Notes under the pieces: generated by a model
The model's database searches: none
What the model was told of the DNA's origin: nothing
Seen by the model: the letters and a program-made list of their open reading frames with translations, nothing else
NCBI GenBank assembly: GCA_947454585.1
Contig: CANGML010000023.1
Span: 1-13,482 of the forward strand
Direction of reading: 5' to 3'
DNA length: 13,482 bases
Source: Comamonadaceae bacterium
Lineage (GTDB): Bacteria > Pseudomonadota > Gammaproteobacteria > Burkholderiales > Burkholderiaceae_C
Translations under genes and position numbers: made by a program
In this document: piece by piece, positions 1-7,811 of the stretch
Position numbering within the stretch: the stretch's first letter is position 1
Layout of the letters: each line of letters starts with the position of its first letter

Positions 1-140
1 GAAAGTTCCCTGAAGAGACAAAAGCACTGGGTTCTCCGGAATAGTTCGGGTACGCCTCAGCGCTCACAAGAGAACGCGTCTCTTTGGCTGCTTTGTTCGA
101 GGAATTGGCCTAGGTTTGAGCTGTGGCGTACGGGTTGATG

Positions 141-181
141 CGGGAAAGCCTCTCATTATATCCGAGGCACTGGTTTTCCCG
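141..181 (-). repeat. Imperfect hairpin 17 nt downstream of the methyltransferase stop
   Basis: CGGGAAA at 141-147 pairs with TTTCCCG at 175-181, and GCCTC at 148-152 pairs with GAGGC at 164-168. The loop is 11 nt, and a 6-nt bulge (169-174) lies on one arm. Its place just after the last gene of the cluster suggests transcript end-processing or weak termination. There is no U-run after it, so I do not call it an intrinsic terminator. On the minus strand the loop also contains a perfect TATAAT. Confidence 0.45.
155..160 (-). promoter_or_regulatory. Possible -10 box (TATAAT) reading toward the left edge
   Basis: The minus strand reads TATAAT here. At a 17-bp spacing the -35 position (178-183) reads TTCGGG, which matches the sigma-70 consensus poorly, and there is no TG extension. 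It could drive a transcript toward position 1 whose leader would include the inverted repeats of this gap. The support is one perfect hexamer and its position, so this is weak. Confidence 0.2.
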
Positions 182-197
182 AATGAAATGAAGAGAA

Positions 198-974
198 TTA
201 AGCCAAATGACAGGTCGCGCTGGCGTGTAAGCAAATGGCGGCGGCTGAGGCCACATTGAGCGACTCCTCGCCCCCCGGCTGCGCAATGCGCACATGCAGC
301 GCCGCGCGATCGGCCAAAGCTGGTGAGACCCCCTGCCCTTCATGCCCCATCAGCCAAGCGCAGGGCATGGGCAACTTGGCCTGCGCTAACAAGGTATGCA
401 AAAACGGGCCTTGGTGAGAGCTGGTCGCGACCCAAGGCATGTCTAAAGCATCCAGGTCATCCGCACTCAAGCCTTCAACCAAGTGCAAGCCAAAATGCGC
501 CCCCATGCCAGAGCGCAACACCTTGGGAGACCACAAGGCGGCCGACCCCTTGATGGCCAGCACTTGCTTGAAGCCAAAGGCTGAGGCGCTGCGCAATATC
601 GAACCAACGTTGCCCGCGTCTTGCACACGGTCAAGCACCACCGTGGGGGTACTGGCTTGAACGTCTAAGGCGTTGGGCGCGGCCAAGATAAATCCCATTT
701 TGGCGGGCGACTCGAGGCTGCTAATTTCTGCAAACAATGCATCAGGCAATACCGTGTTGCGCTGGGCCGCTTGCGTCCACTCACGCGGTGCAGTCGCCCA
801 CAGTGATTCGGCAAACACCGCATGCTCAGGCTTCACGCCACGCGTGAGCGCGGCACGACAGAGGTGGTCACCTTCCAACCACACACGACCGAGTTTGCGG
901 TAGGCCGTGCTGTCTTGCGACAAACGGCGCAGGTCTTTGACCAAGGGGTTGTCACGCGAGGTGATCAAGTTCAT
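198..974 (-). CDS. SpoU/TrmH-family RNA 2'-O-ribose methyltransferase
   Basis: This 258-residue protein is a predicted SAM-dependent enzyme that methylates a ribose 2'-OH in rRNA or tRNA. It has a small N-terminal substrate-binding domain (about residues 1-100) followed by the knotted SPOUT catalytic domain (about 110-258). The three SpoU motifs are intact: [16 protein letters not shown] at 115-130 with Asn122 and Arg128, LMGHEGQGV at 208-216, and ESLNVASA at 237-244. The chosen ATG at 974 overlaps the rnhB stop as ATGA and has GAGG seven nt upstream. A longer frame to 1016 would overlap rnhB more and only adds residues unlike the family. The family call is firm, but the RNA target cannot be read from sequence, so RlmB, TrmH and other SpoU relatives remain possible. 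Confidence 0.9.
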   Translation of the reverse strand: MNLITSRDNPLVKDLRRLSQDSTAYRKLGRVWLEGDHLCRAALTRGVKPEHAVFAESLWATAPREWTQAAQRNTVLPDALFAEISSLESPAKMGFILAAPNALDVQASTPTVVLDRVQDAGNVGSILRSASAFGFKQVLAIKGSAALWSPKVLRSGMGAHFGLHLVEGLSADDLDALDMPWVATSSHQGPFLHTLLAQAKLPMPCAWLMGHEGQGVSPALADRAALHVRIAQPGGEESLNVASAAAICLHASATCHLA

Positions 975-1588
975 TTCAAGACCTCGGCCACGGGGGCAAA
1001 TGACTTGCGGTGCCAAGGCGTTGCACCGTGCTCTCTCAGCGCTTTCAAATGCGCGGCGGTGCCATAGCCTTTGTGGCCATCAAATCCGTATTGGGGATAC
1101 TGCGCATGCAGTTCCTGGCACCAACGGTCGCGGTGCACTTTGGCCAAGATAGACGCGGCTGAAATAGCCTGCACTTTGCTGTCGCCTTTGACGATGGCCT
1201 CGGCCAACACATCAAGCACAGGCAAGCGGTTGCCATCGACCAAGACCTTGGTGGGCTTCAAGCGTAAACCTTCTACCGCACGACGCATGGCTAACATCGT
1301 GGCTTGCAAGATGTTGAGCTGATCAATTTCTTCCACCGTGGCTTCGGCGATGGAGCAACACAAGGCCTTGGCACGAATCTCGTCAAATAAACGCTCGCGC
1401 TTCAAGGCGGTGAGTTTTTTCGAGTCGGCCAAACCCGCAATGGGGTTCAAGTCATCCAAGATGACCGCCGCTGCCACGACGGGGCCTGCCAAGGGGCCAC
1501 GGCCCGCCTCATCCACACCCGCAATCAAGCCTGGTGCATCCCAGATGAGTGACACTTGCTCAGCGCGCAAGAACTTGGTCGATCGCAT
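971..1588 (-). CDS. rnhB: Ribonuclease HII
   Basis: This enzyme cleaves the RNA strand of RNA-DNA hybrids and removes single ribonucleotides from DNA. The family signature [14 protein letters not shown] is near the N-terminus (Asp26 and Glu27 with this start). DSKKL follows, then the VDGNRLP segment with a third acidic residue and [13 protein letters not shown] with the fourth, so the DEDD metal-binding set is complete. With the ATG at 1588 the protein has 205 residues, typical for the family, and overlaps the end of lpxB by 29 nt. A GTG at 1555, just after the lpxB stop, would give 194 residues; neither start has a clear Shine-Dalgarno sequence, so the start is uncertain. The open frame continues upstream to 1747, but that part is lpxB read in another frame. 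Translation is probably coupled to lpxB upstream and to the methyltransferase downstream. Confidence 0.93.
   Translation of the reverse strand: MRSTKFLRAEQVSLIWDAPGLIAGVDEAGRGPLAGPVVAAAVILDDLNPIAGLADSKKLTALKRERLFDEIRAKALCCSIAEATVEEIDQLNILQATMLAMRRAVEGLRLKPTKVLVDGNRLPVLDVLAEAIVKGDSKVQAISAASILAKVHRDRWCQELHAQYPQYGFDGHKGYGTAAHLKALREHGATPWHRKSFAPVAEVLK
982..985 (-). promoter_or_regulatory. Ribosome binding site of the RNA methyltransferase gene
   Basis: GAGG on the minus strand lies seven nt before the ATG at 974, inside the end of rnhB. It supports this start over the in-frame ATG 42 nt further upstream at 1016. Confidence 0.6.
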
Positions 1589-2702
1589 GGGCAGCCAGTG
1601 CGGGCGTGTCACGACGCAGGGTGTCGTGCAAGGTGGTGAAACGTTGTTGAACAGCGACTGACGCTTCGGGGTGGTCCAGCCATTGCAAGACCTCGTGTGC
1701 CAAGGCCTCAGGCGTGGCCGCATCTTGCAGCAATTCAGGGACCACAAAGTCTTGGCACAAAATGTTGGGCAAGCCCACCCAAGGTTGCAATTTTTTGCGT
1801 CGCATGATTTGCCAGCTGAGCCAATTCATGTTGTAGGCAATCACCATGGGACGCTTGAAAAGCGCGGCCTCCAGCGTGGCAGTGCCGCTGGCAATCAGCG
1901 TCACATCACACGCCGCCAAGGCCGTGTGCGATTGGCCGTTGAGCACCAAGAGCTGAGGTACCTCGCCCACTTCTCTGGCAATGTCCTCGATGCGCGCACG
2001 CAAGGCGGGCATCGCTGGCAGGACAAAGTGCAAGCCAGGTTGCTGCTGAGCCATGCGCTGCGCCGCTTGTAAAAAGCGACGCGCCAAATAGTCGATCTCT
2101 GAGCGGCGGCTGCCCGGCAACAAGGCCACCACGGTGGCGTCTTGCGGCAAACCCAAAGCGGTGCGAGCGGCGGCGCGGTCGGGTACATCAGGAATTGTCT
2201 TCGCCAAGGGATGGCCCACATACGTTGCATCAATGCCGTGCTGCGCCAGCAACTCGGTTTCAAAGGGGAAGATGCACAAGACATGGTCCACGCTTTGGCG
2301 AATTTTGTCCACGCGCTCGGCGCGCCAGGCCCAAATCGAGGGGCAGACAAAGTGAATGGTGGGAATGCCGTGGGCTTTTAGGTCACGTTCCAAATCGAGG
2401 TTGAAGTCAGGCGCATCCACGCCGATGAAGGCGCGGGGGGGGTGCGCCAACAAACGTTCACGCAGTTGTTGGCGAATGCCCACGATCTCTCGGTAATGGC
2501 GCAATACCTCGACATAGCCCCGCACCGCCAATTTTTCATACGGCCACCAAGGCTCAAAACCCAAGGCTGCCATGCGGGGTCCACCGATACCAGCGCTGTG
2601 CATATCTGGCCATTTGTCGCGCAGACCGCCGAGCAACAGACCCGCCAGCAAATCGCCCGAGGCCTCGCCTGCAACGAGCGAGAAAGACAGGGCCTCAGCC
2701 AT
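1560..2702 (-). CDS. lpxB: Lipid-A-disaccharide synthase
   Basis: This inverting glycosyltransferase of family GT19 joins UDP-2,3-diacylglucosamine to lipid X to form the tetra-acylated lipid A disaccharide. It acts at the inner face of the inner membrane. The 380-residue length matches the family (E. coli has 382). Visible family motifs are GEASGD at 12-17, GVDAPDFN at 94-101, [10 protein letters not shown] at 121-130, GHPL at 163-166 and [10 protein letters not shown] at 194-203 in the nucleotide-binding half. It starts 6 nt after the lpxA stop, without a clear Shine-Dalgarno sequence, so coupling to lpxA is likely. Its last codons overlap the preferred start of rnhB. It completes the lpxD-fabZ-lpxA-lpxB block usual in proteobacteria. 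Confidence 0.97.
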   Translation of the reverse strand: MAEALSFSLVAGEASGDLLAGLLLGGLRDKWPDMHSAGIGGPRMAALGFEPWWPYEKLAVRGYVEVLRHYREIVGIRQQLRERLLAHPPRAFIGVDAPDFNLDLERDLKAHGIPTIHFVCPSIWAWRAERVDKIRQSVDHVLCIFPFETELLAQHGIDATYVGHPLAKTIPDVPDRAAARTALGLPQDATVVALLPGSRRSEIDYLARRFLQAAQRMAQQQPGLHFVLPAMPALRARIEDIAREVGEVPQLLVLNGQSHTALAACDVTLIASGTATLEAALFKRPMVIAYNMNWLSWQIMRRKKLQPWVGLPNILCQDFVVPELLQDAATPEALAHEVLQWLDHPEASVAVQQRFTTLHDTLRRDTPALAAHAIDQVLAR

Positions 2703-2708
2703 GGGTAG

Positions 2709-3503
2709 TTAACGAATGATGCCGCGCTGCGGCGACGTGTGGTTCAAGAACTCCAGCATCATGGCCACATCGGGTGCAGCTTCTGGCTTGTCTTGGGCCA
2801 AAGTAGCGATGCGTTCTTTGGCTTGCTCAAGGGTCAAATCGTCTCGGTACAAAGCTTTGTGCATGCCCTTGACTGCGCTGATGCGCTCCGCCGAAAAACC
2901 GCGGCGGCGCAGACCTTCAAAGTTCATGGAACGCGGTTCGGCAGGTTGGCCTTGACACATGACAAACGGCGGCACATCGGCAAACAACAGCGAATGCATG
3001 GCCGAGAAACTGTGCGCCCCAATGCGCACGAACTGGTGCACCACGGTAAAACCACCCAAGATGACCCAATCCCCCACATGCACATGGCCCGCTAGTTGCG
3101 CGCTGTTGGCGAAGATGGTGTGGTTGCCCACCCTGCAGTCATGCGCCAAATGCACATAGGCCATGATCCAGTTGTCGTCACCGACCCGAGTCACACCGGC
3201 ATCCCCGGGCGAACCAATGTTGAAAGTGCAAAACTCGCGAATGGTGTTGCGGTCACCGATGATTAACTCACAAGGCTCACCCGCGTACTTCTTGTCTTGC
3301 GGGATTGCACCCAGTGAGTTGAATTGAAAAATACGGTTGTCTTTGCCAATCGTGGTGTGGCCCTCAATCACACAATGCGGTCCCACCGTGGTGCCAGCAC
3401 CGATGCGAACGTTCGGGCCGATGAGGGTGTAGGGCCCCACCTGCACCGAGCTGTCGAGCTCTGCCTTAGGGTCCACAATGGCTGTCGCGTGAATAAGACT
3501 CAT
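2709..3503 (-). CDS. lpxA: Acyl-ACP--UDP-N-acetylglucosamine O-acyltransferase
   Basis: This enzyme catalyses the first step of lipid A synthesis, moving a 3-hydroxyacyl chain from ACP to the 3-OH of UDP-GlcNAc. The N-terminal two-thirds is a left-handed beta-helix of hexapeptide repeats, seen as many I/V-G-x steps from about residue 10 to 185, followed by a helical C-terminal part. The HLAHDC segment carries His121, which corresponds to catalytic His125 of E. coli. I chose the ATG at 3503 (264 residues, beginning [11 protein letters not shown]) because it fits the family length and leaves a 23-nt gap after fabZ. An in-frame ATG at 3551 would add 16 residues with no family resemblance and overlap fabZ by 25 nt. 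No strong Shine-Dalgarno sequence is visible. Confidence 0.96.
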   Translation of the reverse strand: MSLIHATAIVDPKAELDSSVQVGPYTLIGPNVRIGAGTTVGPHCVIEGHTTIGKDNRIFQFNSLGAIPQDKKYAGEPCELIIGDRNTIREFCTFNIGSPGDAGVTRVGDDNWIMAYVHLAHDCRVGNHTIFANSAQLAGHVHVGDWVILGGFTVVHQFVRIGAHSFSAMHSLLFADVPPFVMCQGQPAEPRSMNFEGLRRRGFSAERISAVKGMHKALYRDDLTLEQAKERIATLAQDKPEAAPDVAMMLEFLNHTSPQRGIIR

Positions 3504-3526
3504 GTCTGTATCTTTGACAGGAATGA

Positions 3527-3970
3527 TTACGGGATGGAACGCATGGTGCACATCAGATCGGCCTCTGTCGCGACCACGTCGCCCACTTTGGCACGTGCTT
3601 TGAATTTAAAGATACCCGCCTTCATGCGGTCCAACTCGACTTCGAGGGTGAGCTGATCACCCGGCTCCACGGGACGTTTGAATCGCGCGCCATCAATACC
3701 GGCGAAGTAGTACACGGTCTTGTCATCGGGTGCTGCACCTAAGGTGTCAAAGGCCAACAGGGCAGCAGCTTGTGCCAAGGCTTCCAAAATCAACACACCC
3801 GGCATGACGGGATGGTGGGGGAAGTGGCCGGTGAAAAAAGGCTCATTGATGGTCACGTTCTTCAGCGCTTTGATGCTTTTGCCTTTTTCAATTTCTAATA
3901 CGCGGTCCACCAACAAAATGGGGTAGCGGTGAGGCAACTGCTTCAAGATTTGGTGGATATCCATGCTCAT
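3527..3970 (-). CDS. fabZ: 3-hydroxyacyl-[acyl-carrier-protein] dehydratase
   Basis: This hot-dog-fold dehydratase of type II fatty acid synthesis turns 3-hydroxyacyl-ACP into trans-2-enoyl-ACP. It competes with LpxA and LpxD for 3-hydroxyacyl-ACP, which explains its place among the lpx genes. The 147 residues include [13 protein letters not shown] near the N-terminus and the active-site stretch [11 protein letters not shown] with His49, followed by Glu63 in LILEALAQ. The ATG at 3970 overlaps the lpxD stop as ATGA. A second ATG two codons later (3964) begins MDIHQIL, which resembles many relatives, so either start is possible. A run of eight A lies directly before the start in place of a Shine-Dalgarno sequence. 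Confidence 0.96.
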   Translation of the reverse strand: MSMDIHQILKQLPHRYPILLVDRVLEIEKGKSIKALKNVTINEPFFTGHFPHHPVMPGVLILEALAQAAALLAFDTLGAAPDDKTVYYFAGIDGARFKRPVEPGDQLTLEVELDRMKAGIFKFKARAKVGDVVATEADLMCTMRSIP

Positions 3971-4950
3971 TTTTTTTGACTTTCAATAGCTGACTCAAGA
4001 GATTTGATGCGATCGCGCAAACGATGCAATTGGCGCAGCGTGGCCGCATTTTTTTCCCACGACGCATTGTCATCGATGGGGAATACCCCGCTGTATTGGC
4101 CGGGCTGGCGAATTGAGCGCATGACCACAGACGCCGCCGAAATATGCACACCATCGGTAAGTTCTAAATGCCCGAGAACGATAGCCCCACCGCCCACGGA
4201 GCAATTCGCGCCAATACGCGCACTGCCAGCCACACCCGCACAACCGGCCATGGCGGTGTTTGCCCCCACATGCACGTTATGACCGATTTGCACCAAGTTA
4301 TCGAGCTTGACGCCGTCTTCGATCACTGTGTCGTCTAAAGCCCCACGGTCGATGCAGGTGTTGGCACCAATCTCTACGTCGTTGCCAATGCGCACAGCAC
4401 CTAACTGCTCAATTTTTTCCCAGCGGCCGTCAAACAAGGCAAACCCAAAACCATCGGCACCAATCACCACACCCGCATGAACGATACAACGCGCACCAAT
4501 GTGGCAGTCTTCGCCCAGGGTGACGCCTGATTTCAACCACGTCTTCGCACCGATACGCGCCCCACGCTCGACGACACACAAGGGGCCAATGCGTGCAGTG
4601 ACATCGACATGGGCTTGTGGGTGAATCACTGCGCTGGGGTGAACCCAAGGCTCATCATGCACACGCGTGTGCTGACGCCAAAGCTGTGTCAGACGCGCGA
4701 AGTAGTGATAGGGGTTGTCTGCCACGATTAAGGCGGTGTGAGGCTGGGCTGCCTCGACCATCGCGGGCGACACAATGACACAGCCCGCCTGCGTGCTGGC
4801 CAATTGGGATTGGTATTTGGGATTGCTTAAAAAACTTAATGCGTCAGCTTGAGCGGTATCAAGTGGCGAGAGTTTTTGGATGAGATGCTGAGGATCGCCA
4901 ACGAGGCTTCCACCTAAGCTTTCAGTGATCTGGCCGAGACTGAGTGCCAC
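3967..4950 (-). CDS. lpxD: UDP-3-O-(3-hydroxyacyl)glucosamine N-acyltransferase
   Basis: This enzyme performs the third step of lipid A synthesis, adding a second 3-hydroxyacyl chain to the amine of the glucosamine. Its 327 residues show the family layout. An N-terminal uridine-binding domain (about 1-100) includes LSFLSNPKY. The hexapeptide-repeat beta-helix (about 103-290) contains GADGFGF at 164-170 and QIGHNVHVG with His224, which matches the catalytic His239 region of E. coli. A C-terminal helix rich in charged residues ends the protein. The start codon is GTG, 6 nt after the skp stop, with no Shine-Dalgarno sequence, so coupling to skp is likely. The stop is embedded in an A-run and overlaps fabZ. 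Confidence 0.96.
   Translation of the reverse strand: MALSLGQITESLGGSLVGDPQHLIQKLSPLDTAQADALSFLSNPKYQSQLASTQAGCVIVSPAMVEAAQPHTALIVADNPYHYFARLTQLWRQHTRVHDEPWVHPSAVIHPQAHVDVTARIGPLCVVERGARIGAKTWLKSGVTLGEDCHIGARCIVHAGVVIGADGFGFALFDGRWEKIEQLGAVRIGNDVEIGANTCIDRGALDDTVIEDGVKLDNLVQIGHNVHVGANTAMAGCAGVAGSARIGANCSVGGGAIVLGHLELTDGVHISAASVVMRSIRQPGQYSGVFPIDDNASWEKNAATLRQLHRLRDRIKSLESAIESQKK
3970..3977 (-). other. A8 homopolymer and slippery heptamer at the lpxD/fabZ junction
   Basis: The minus strand reads CAA AAA AAA TGA in the lpxD frame. This contains a perfect A_AAA_AAA heptamer in the right phase, with the lpxD stop immediately after it. The fabZ ATG shares two bases with that stop and begins in the -1 frame. 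A-rich tracts also aid initiation, so the run may simply help the ribosome restart at fabZ. Confidence 0.55.
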
Positions 4951-4956
4951 GGCTGA

Positions 4957-5463
4957 TTATTTAGCCGCGTTGATGACCTTGAGCACTTTGTCAGTGATGT
5001 CGTGCTTGGGGTTGATGTAGACAGCTTCCTGCAACACCAGGTCGTATTTTTCGGCTTCAGCCACCTGCTTGATCACGCGGTTGGCGCGTTCGAGCACGAG
5101 TTGAAATTCTTCGTTTTTACGGGCGTTGAGCTCTTCTTGGAACTCACGACGCTTGCGTTGGAACTCGCGGTCTTGCTCGCCCAACTGTTTTTGACGCGTG
5201 ACCCGCTGCGACTCAGACAAGGTGGGCGCTTCGCGCTCAAATTTTTCAACCGCCGTCTTCAAAGCTGCGCCGGAGTCATTCAGATCTTTGTCACGTTTGG
5301 AAAACTCTTGTTCTAACTTAGTTTGCGCCTGCTTAGCCGTGTTGGCTTCTTTAAAAATTCGATCGGTATTGATAAATCCGATGCGAATTTCTTCAGCTTG
5401 AGCGCAAAACGCGGTCAATCCCAAAACAAGCGCTAAAGAAATTTGACGTGTAAACATGTTCAT
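4957..5463 (-). CDS. skp: OmpH/Skp family periplasmic chaperone
   Basis: This periplasmic chaperone holds unfolded outer-membrane proteins after export and passes them to the BAM complex, usually as a trimer. The 168-residue precursor has a signal peptide with a hydrophobic core (about 8-20) and a likely signal-peptidase I cut after AQA at residue 23. The mature part starts with a short beta segment (IRIGFINTDRIF) and then forms long charged helices (about 45-140) rich in K, E, R and Q, as expected for the coiled-coil tentacles, before returning to beta (YDLVLQEAVYI). The ATG at 5463 overlaps the bamA stop in a TGATG junction. A second ATG two codons later is also possible. No Shine-Dalgarno sequence is visible, so translation is probably coupled to bamA. 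Confidence 0.93.
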   Translation of the reverse strand: MNMFTRQISLALVLGLTAFCAQAEEIRIGFINTDRIFKEANTAKQAQTKLEQEFSKRDKDLNDSGAALKTAVEKFEREAPTLSESQRVTRQKQLGEQDREFQRKRREFQEELNARKNEEFQLVLERANRVIKQVAEAEKYDLVLQEAVYINPKHDITDKVLKVINAAK

Positions 5464-7769
5464 CAGAAAGATGTCCCGATTTGAAATTGCAATTGTTGAA
5501 TTCTATCGCCTGGCAGCGTGTGAATGGGCCGAGCCCAAGCAAAACGCAAGGGGCCCATGGGTGACACCCAGCTCAAGCCAACGCCGTAAGAGCTGCGCAA
5601 TTGATTGAGCTCAATCTTGGCGTATTCACCGAATACGTTGCCCATGTCATAAAAGCCATACAAACGCAGGGTCCGGTCGTTGCCCGCGCCTGGGAAAGGC
5701 ATCAAGAATTCAGAGTTGAAGGTGATTTTTTTGGCGCCGCCAATGACAGGTCCCGTGATATCGCGCGGGCCTAAAGTGCCTTGCTCAAAACCACGCACAG
5801 AGCCTAAACCCCCAGAGTAGTAATTCTTATAGAAGGGCAAAGACTGGCCGTTTAAACCTTTGCCGATGCCCAAGTCGGCATTGAAGGCAAAGGTGTACTG
5901 TTTGGTGATCGGCACATATTGCTGGTATTGCCCCCCAAATTTGGTGTAACGCGCATCACCCATGGCACCCAATTCGGTGTTGAGGCGCACAAACTTACCA
6001 CTGTTGGGATTCAAATAACTGTCGCGACTGTCTCTTGCCCAACCAGCCGTGATGGGTATGTTTTGCGCCACACAACCGAACTGCTGACACAGCACCGCGT
6101 GAACACCCAGCATGTTGGTGCCGGGCACCAGCTCCGTACGCTCTGCGGAGGTACCGACGAAAACGCGGTCTAACTCACTAAACGGCAGACCGAATCGAAT
6201 GCCCAAACCCGATGTCACCATGCGGTAGTTACCGCCCTGCTCGATATAAGGCTTGCTCGCACGGTGATAAAACTCAAACGTGCGTGACACACCATCCTCG
6301 GTGAAATAAGGATCCGTGGTGTTGACCACGTAATACTGGTTGTACTTGCTGGTGCTGAATTGCAAGCCAAGGTTATGGCCGGAGCCAAAGACGTTGTCTT
6401 GTTGAATGCCAAATGTAAAAGTAACTTTTTCAGCACTAGAAAAACCAGCCCCCAAACTCAACATGCCGGTTGGCTTTTCAACGACGTTAACGTTCAAGTC
6501 CACCTGATCGAGGGTTGAAGGCACTTCTTGCGTATCAACCTCAACGTCCTTGAAGTAGCCCAAGCGGTTGACGCGGTCCCGAGACAGGCGAATTTTTTCA
6601 CCGTCATACCATGACGATTCAGTTTGACGAAATTCGCGACGCACGATTTGATCGCGCGTTCGGTTGTTGCCCACAATGTTGATGCGCCGCACATATGCAC
6701 GACGCGCAGGATCGGCAACAAGCACCAGTTTCACGCGGTTGGTCGCACGATCAATCTCAGGGCGAACTTCGGTACGGGCAAAGGCAAAACCAAAATTACC
6801 AAAATACTCATTGAAGGCTTTGGTGGTCTTGGCTACATCGTCAGCGTTGTAGGCCTGTCCAGCTTTGATTTGCACCAGCGACTTGAACTCATCGTCCTTA
6901 CCGAGGTAGTAACCTTCCATGGCAACCTCTGAGACCACAAAACGGTCTCCCTCAGTCACGTTGATGGTGATACTGATGTCTTGCTTGTTAGGAGAAATTG
7001 CGACTTGCGTCGAATCAATTCGGAACTCTAAGTAACCACGAGACAGATACCAGGCGCGCAAGGTTTCTAAATCAGCATTGAGTTTGGTGCGCGAATACCG
7101 ATCCGATTTGGTGTACCAACTCAACCAGTTACCCGTACCTTGGTCAAACTGATCGAGCAATTTTGACTCGTCAAACGCCTTTGATCCAATGACACGCATT
7201 TCTTTGATTTTGGCCAGATCACCTTCCAATACGGTGAACGACAAGTTCACTCGGTTGCGGTCACTGGGCGTGATGGTCGTGATGATTTCAGCACCATACA
7301 AACTGCGATTCACATATTGGCGCTTGAGCTCTTGCTCCGCACGGTCGGCCAAGGCTTTGTCAAACGGACGGCCTTCGGCCAAGCCGATATCTTTGAGCGC
7401 CTTTTTCAAGGTGTCTTTGTCAAATTCTTTGGTCCCAATAAATTCGACGGCGGCAATGTTGGGCCGTTCTTCAACAATCAACACCAACACATCGCCATTC
7501 ACTTCAATTCGAACGTCCTTGAATAAACCTAGGGCAAACAAACTGCGAATCGCAGCGGCACCTTTTTCATCGGTGTAATTTTCGCCCACGCGAAACGGAA
7601 TTGATGCGAAGACGGTGCCCGGCTCAACGCGCTGCAAGCCTTCAACACGGATATCGCGCACATTGAATGGATCAGCTGCAAAGGCATTGAAAGCCAAAAC
7701 TGAACTGGCGATCAACGCCACAGCATGCGACAAAGATGTGCGACGAAATTGAGAAAGTTGCTTGTTCAT
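5463..7769 (-). CDS. bamA: Outer membrane protein assembly factor BamA
   Basis: BamA is the core of the complex that folds and inserts beta-barrel proteins into the outer membrane. The 768-residue precursor has a signal peptide with a likely cut after AFA at residue 31. Five POTRA domains follow (about 34-430), then a 16-strand barrel (about 435-768). The barrel contains the family VRGF motif at 658-661 and ends in phenylalanine, as outer-membrane barrels do. A Cys pair at 561 and 566 (CQQFGC) lies in a predicted outer loop. The gap to rseP is 42 nt and holds only a weak purine-rich stretch before the ATG. I could not see a convincing sigma-E promoter in this gap. It sits next to its chaperone gene skp. 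Confidence 0.98.
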   Translation of the reverse strand: MNKQLSQFRRTSLSHAVALIASSVLAFNAFAADPFNVRDIRVEGLQRVEPGTVFASIPFRVGENYTDEKGAAAIRSLFALGLFKDVRIEVNGDVLVLIVEERPNIAAVEFIGTKEFDKDTLKKALKDIGLAEGRPFDKALADRAEQELKRQYVNRSLYGAEIITTITPSDRNRVNLSFTVLEGDLAKIKEMRVIGSKAFDESKLLDQFDQGTGNWLSWYTKSDRYSRTKLNADLETLRAWYLSRGYLEFRIDSTQVAISPNKQDISITINVTEGDRFVVSEVAMEGYYLGKDDEFKSLVQIKAGQAYNADDVAKTTKAFNEYFGNFGFAFARTEVRPEIDRATNRVKLVLVADPARRAYVRRINIVGNNRTRDQIVRREFRQTESSWYDGEKIRLSRDRVNRLGYFKDVEVDTQEVPSTLDQVDLNVNVVEKPTGMLSLGAGFSSAEKVTFTFGIQQDNVFGSGHNLGLQFSTSKYNQYYVVNTTDPYFTEDGVSRTFEFYHRASKPYIEQGGNYRMVTSGLGIRFGLPFSELDRVFVGTSAERTELVPGTNMLGVHAVLCQQFGCVAQNIPITAGWARDSRDSYLNPNSGKFVRLNTELGAMGDARYTKFGGQYQQYVPITKQYTFAFNADLGIGKGLNGQSLPFYKNYYSGGLGSVRGFEQGTLGPRDITGPVIGGAKKITFNSEFLMPFPGAGNDRTLRLYGFYDMGNVFGEYAKIELNQLRSSYGVGLSWVSPMGPLRFAWARPIHTLPGDRIQQLQFQIGTSF

Positions 7770-7811
7770 GAACAGAAAACTTCAAAGCCTTTGGGTGGAT
7801 GAATGGAAGAC

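Larger units (their letters stand above)
1..197. other. Intergenic region left of the RNA methyltransferase gene, rich in inverted repeats, no confident gene
   Basis: No recognisable gene lies between the methyltransferase stop and the window edge. Several complementary segments are visible: 13-19 with 78-84, 31-36 with 70-75 (nested inside the first pair), 50-56 with 125-131, and a hairpin at 141-181. The short sequence GCACTGG occurs at 24-30 and again at 167-173. Two short frames stay open to the edge. One is on the minus strand from a GTG at 67 (22 codons). The other is on the plus strand and ends with TAG at 42-44. Neither resembles a protein I recognise. The region may hold the leader or the tail of a neighbouring gene beyond the edge. 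Confidence 0.6.

Noticed and set aside
3..44. Possible C-terminal end of a plus-strand gene finishing with TAG at 42-44
   Set aside because: Fourteen codons are too few to judge; the frame could be open by chance.
1..67. Possible start of a minus-strand gene from a GTG at 67, open to the window edge
   Set aside because: Only 22 codons are visible, the start has no good Shine-Dalgarno sequence, and the peptide resembles nothing I recognise. It needs sequence beyond the edge.
135..162. Plus-strand promoter candidate TTGATG with TATATC 16 bp downstream
   Set aside because: Each box matches at only four of six positions, and it would transcribe antisense into the methyltransferase gene with no gene to serve.
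110..343. Minus-strand open frame of 77 codons overlapping the end of the methyltransferase gene
   Set aside because: It overlaps the conserved C-terminal SpoU motif region in another frame, is rich in Arg, Pro and Ser as shadow frames are, and resembles no family I know.
1589..1747. Upstream extension of the rnhB frame
   Set aside because: This stretch is the conserved end of lpxB read in another frame; the extra residues are unlike RNase HII.
1901..2350. Long minus-strand frame (149 codons) inside lpxB
   Set aside because: It is a shadow frame of lpxB, rich in Ala, Arg, Cys and Trp, with no family motif.
3504..3551. Upstream ATG extension of lpxA to 3551
   Set aside because: The added 16 residues do not resemble LpxA N-termini, and the extension would overlap fabZ by 25 nt.
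7770..7811. Possible sigma-E promoter before bamA
   Set aside because: bamA has one in E. coli, but the 42-nt gap here shows no GGAACTT-like -35 sequence; one inside rseP cannot be ruled out by eye.
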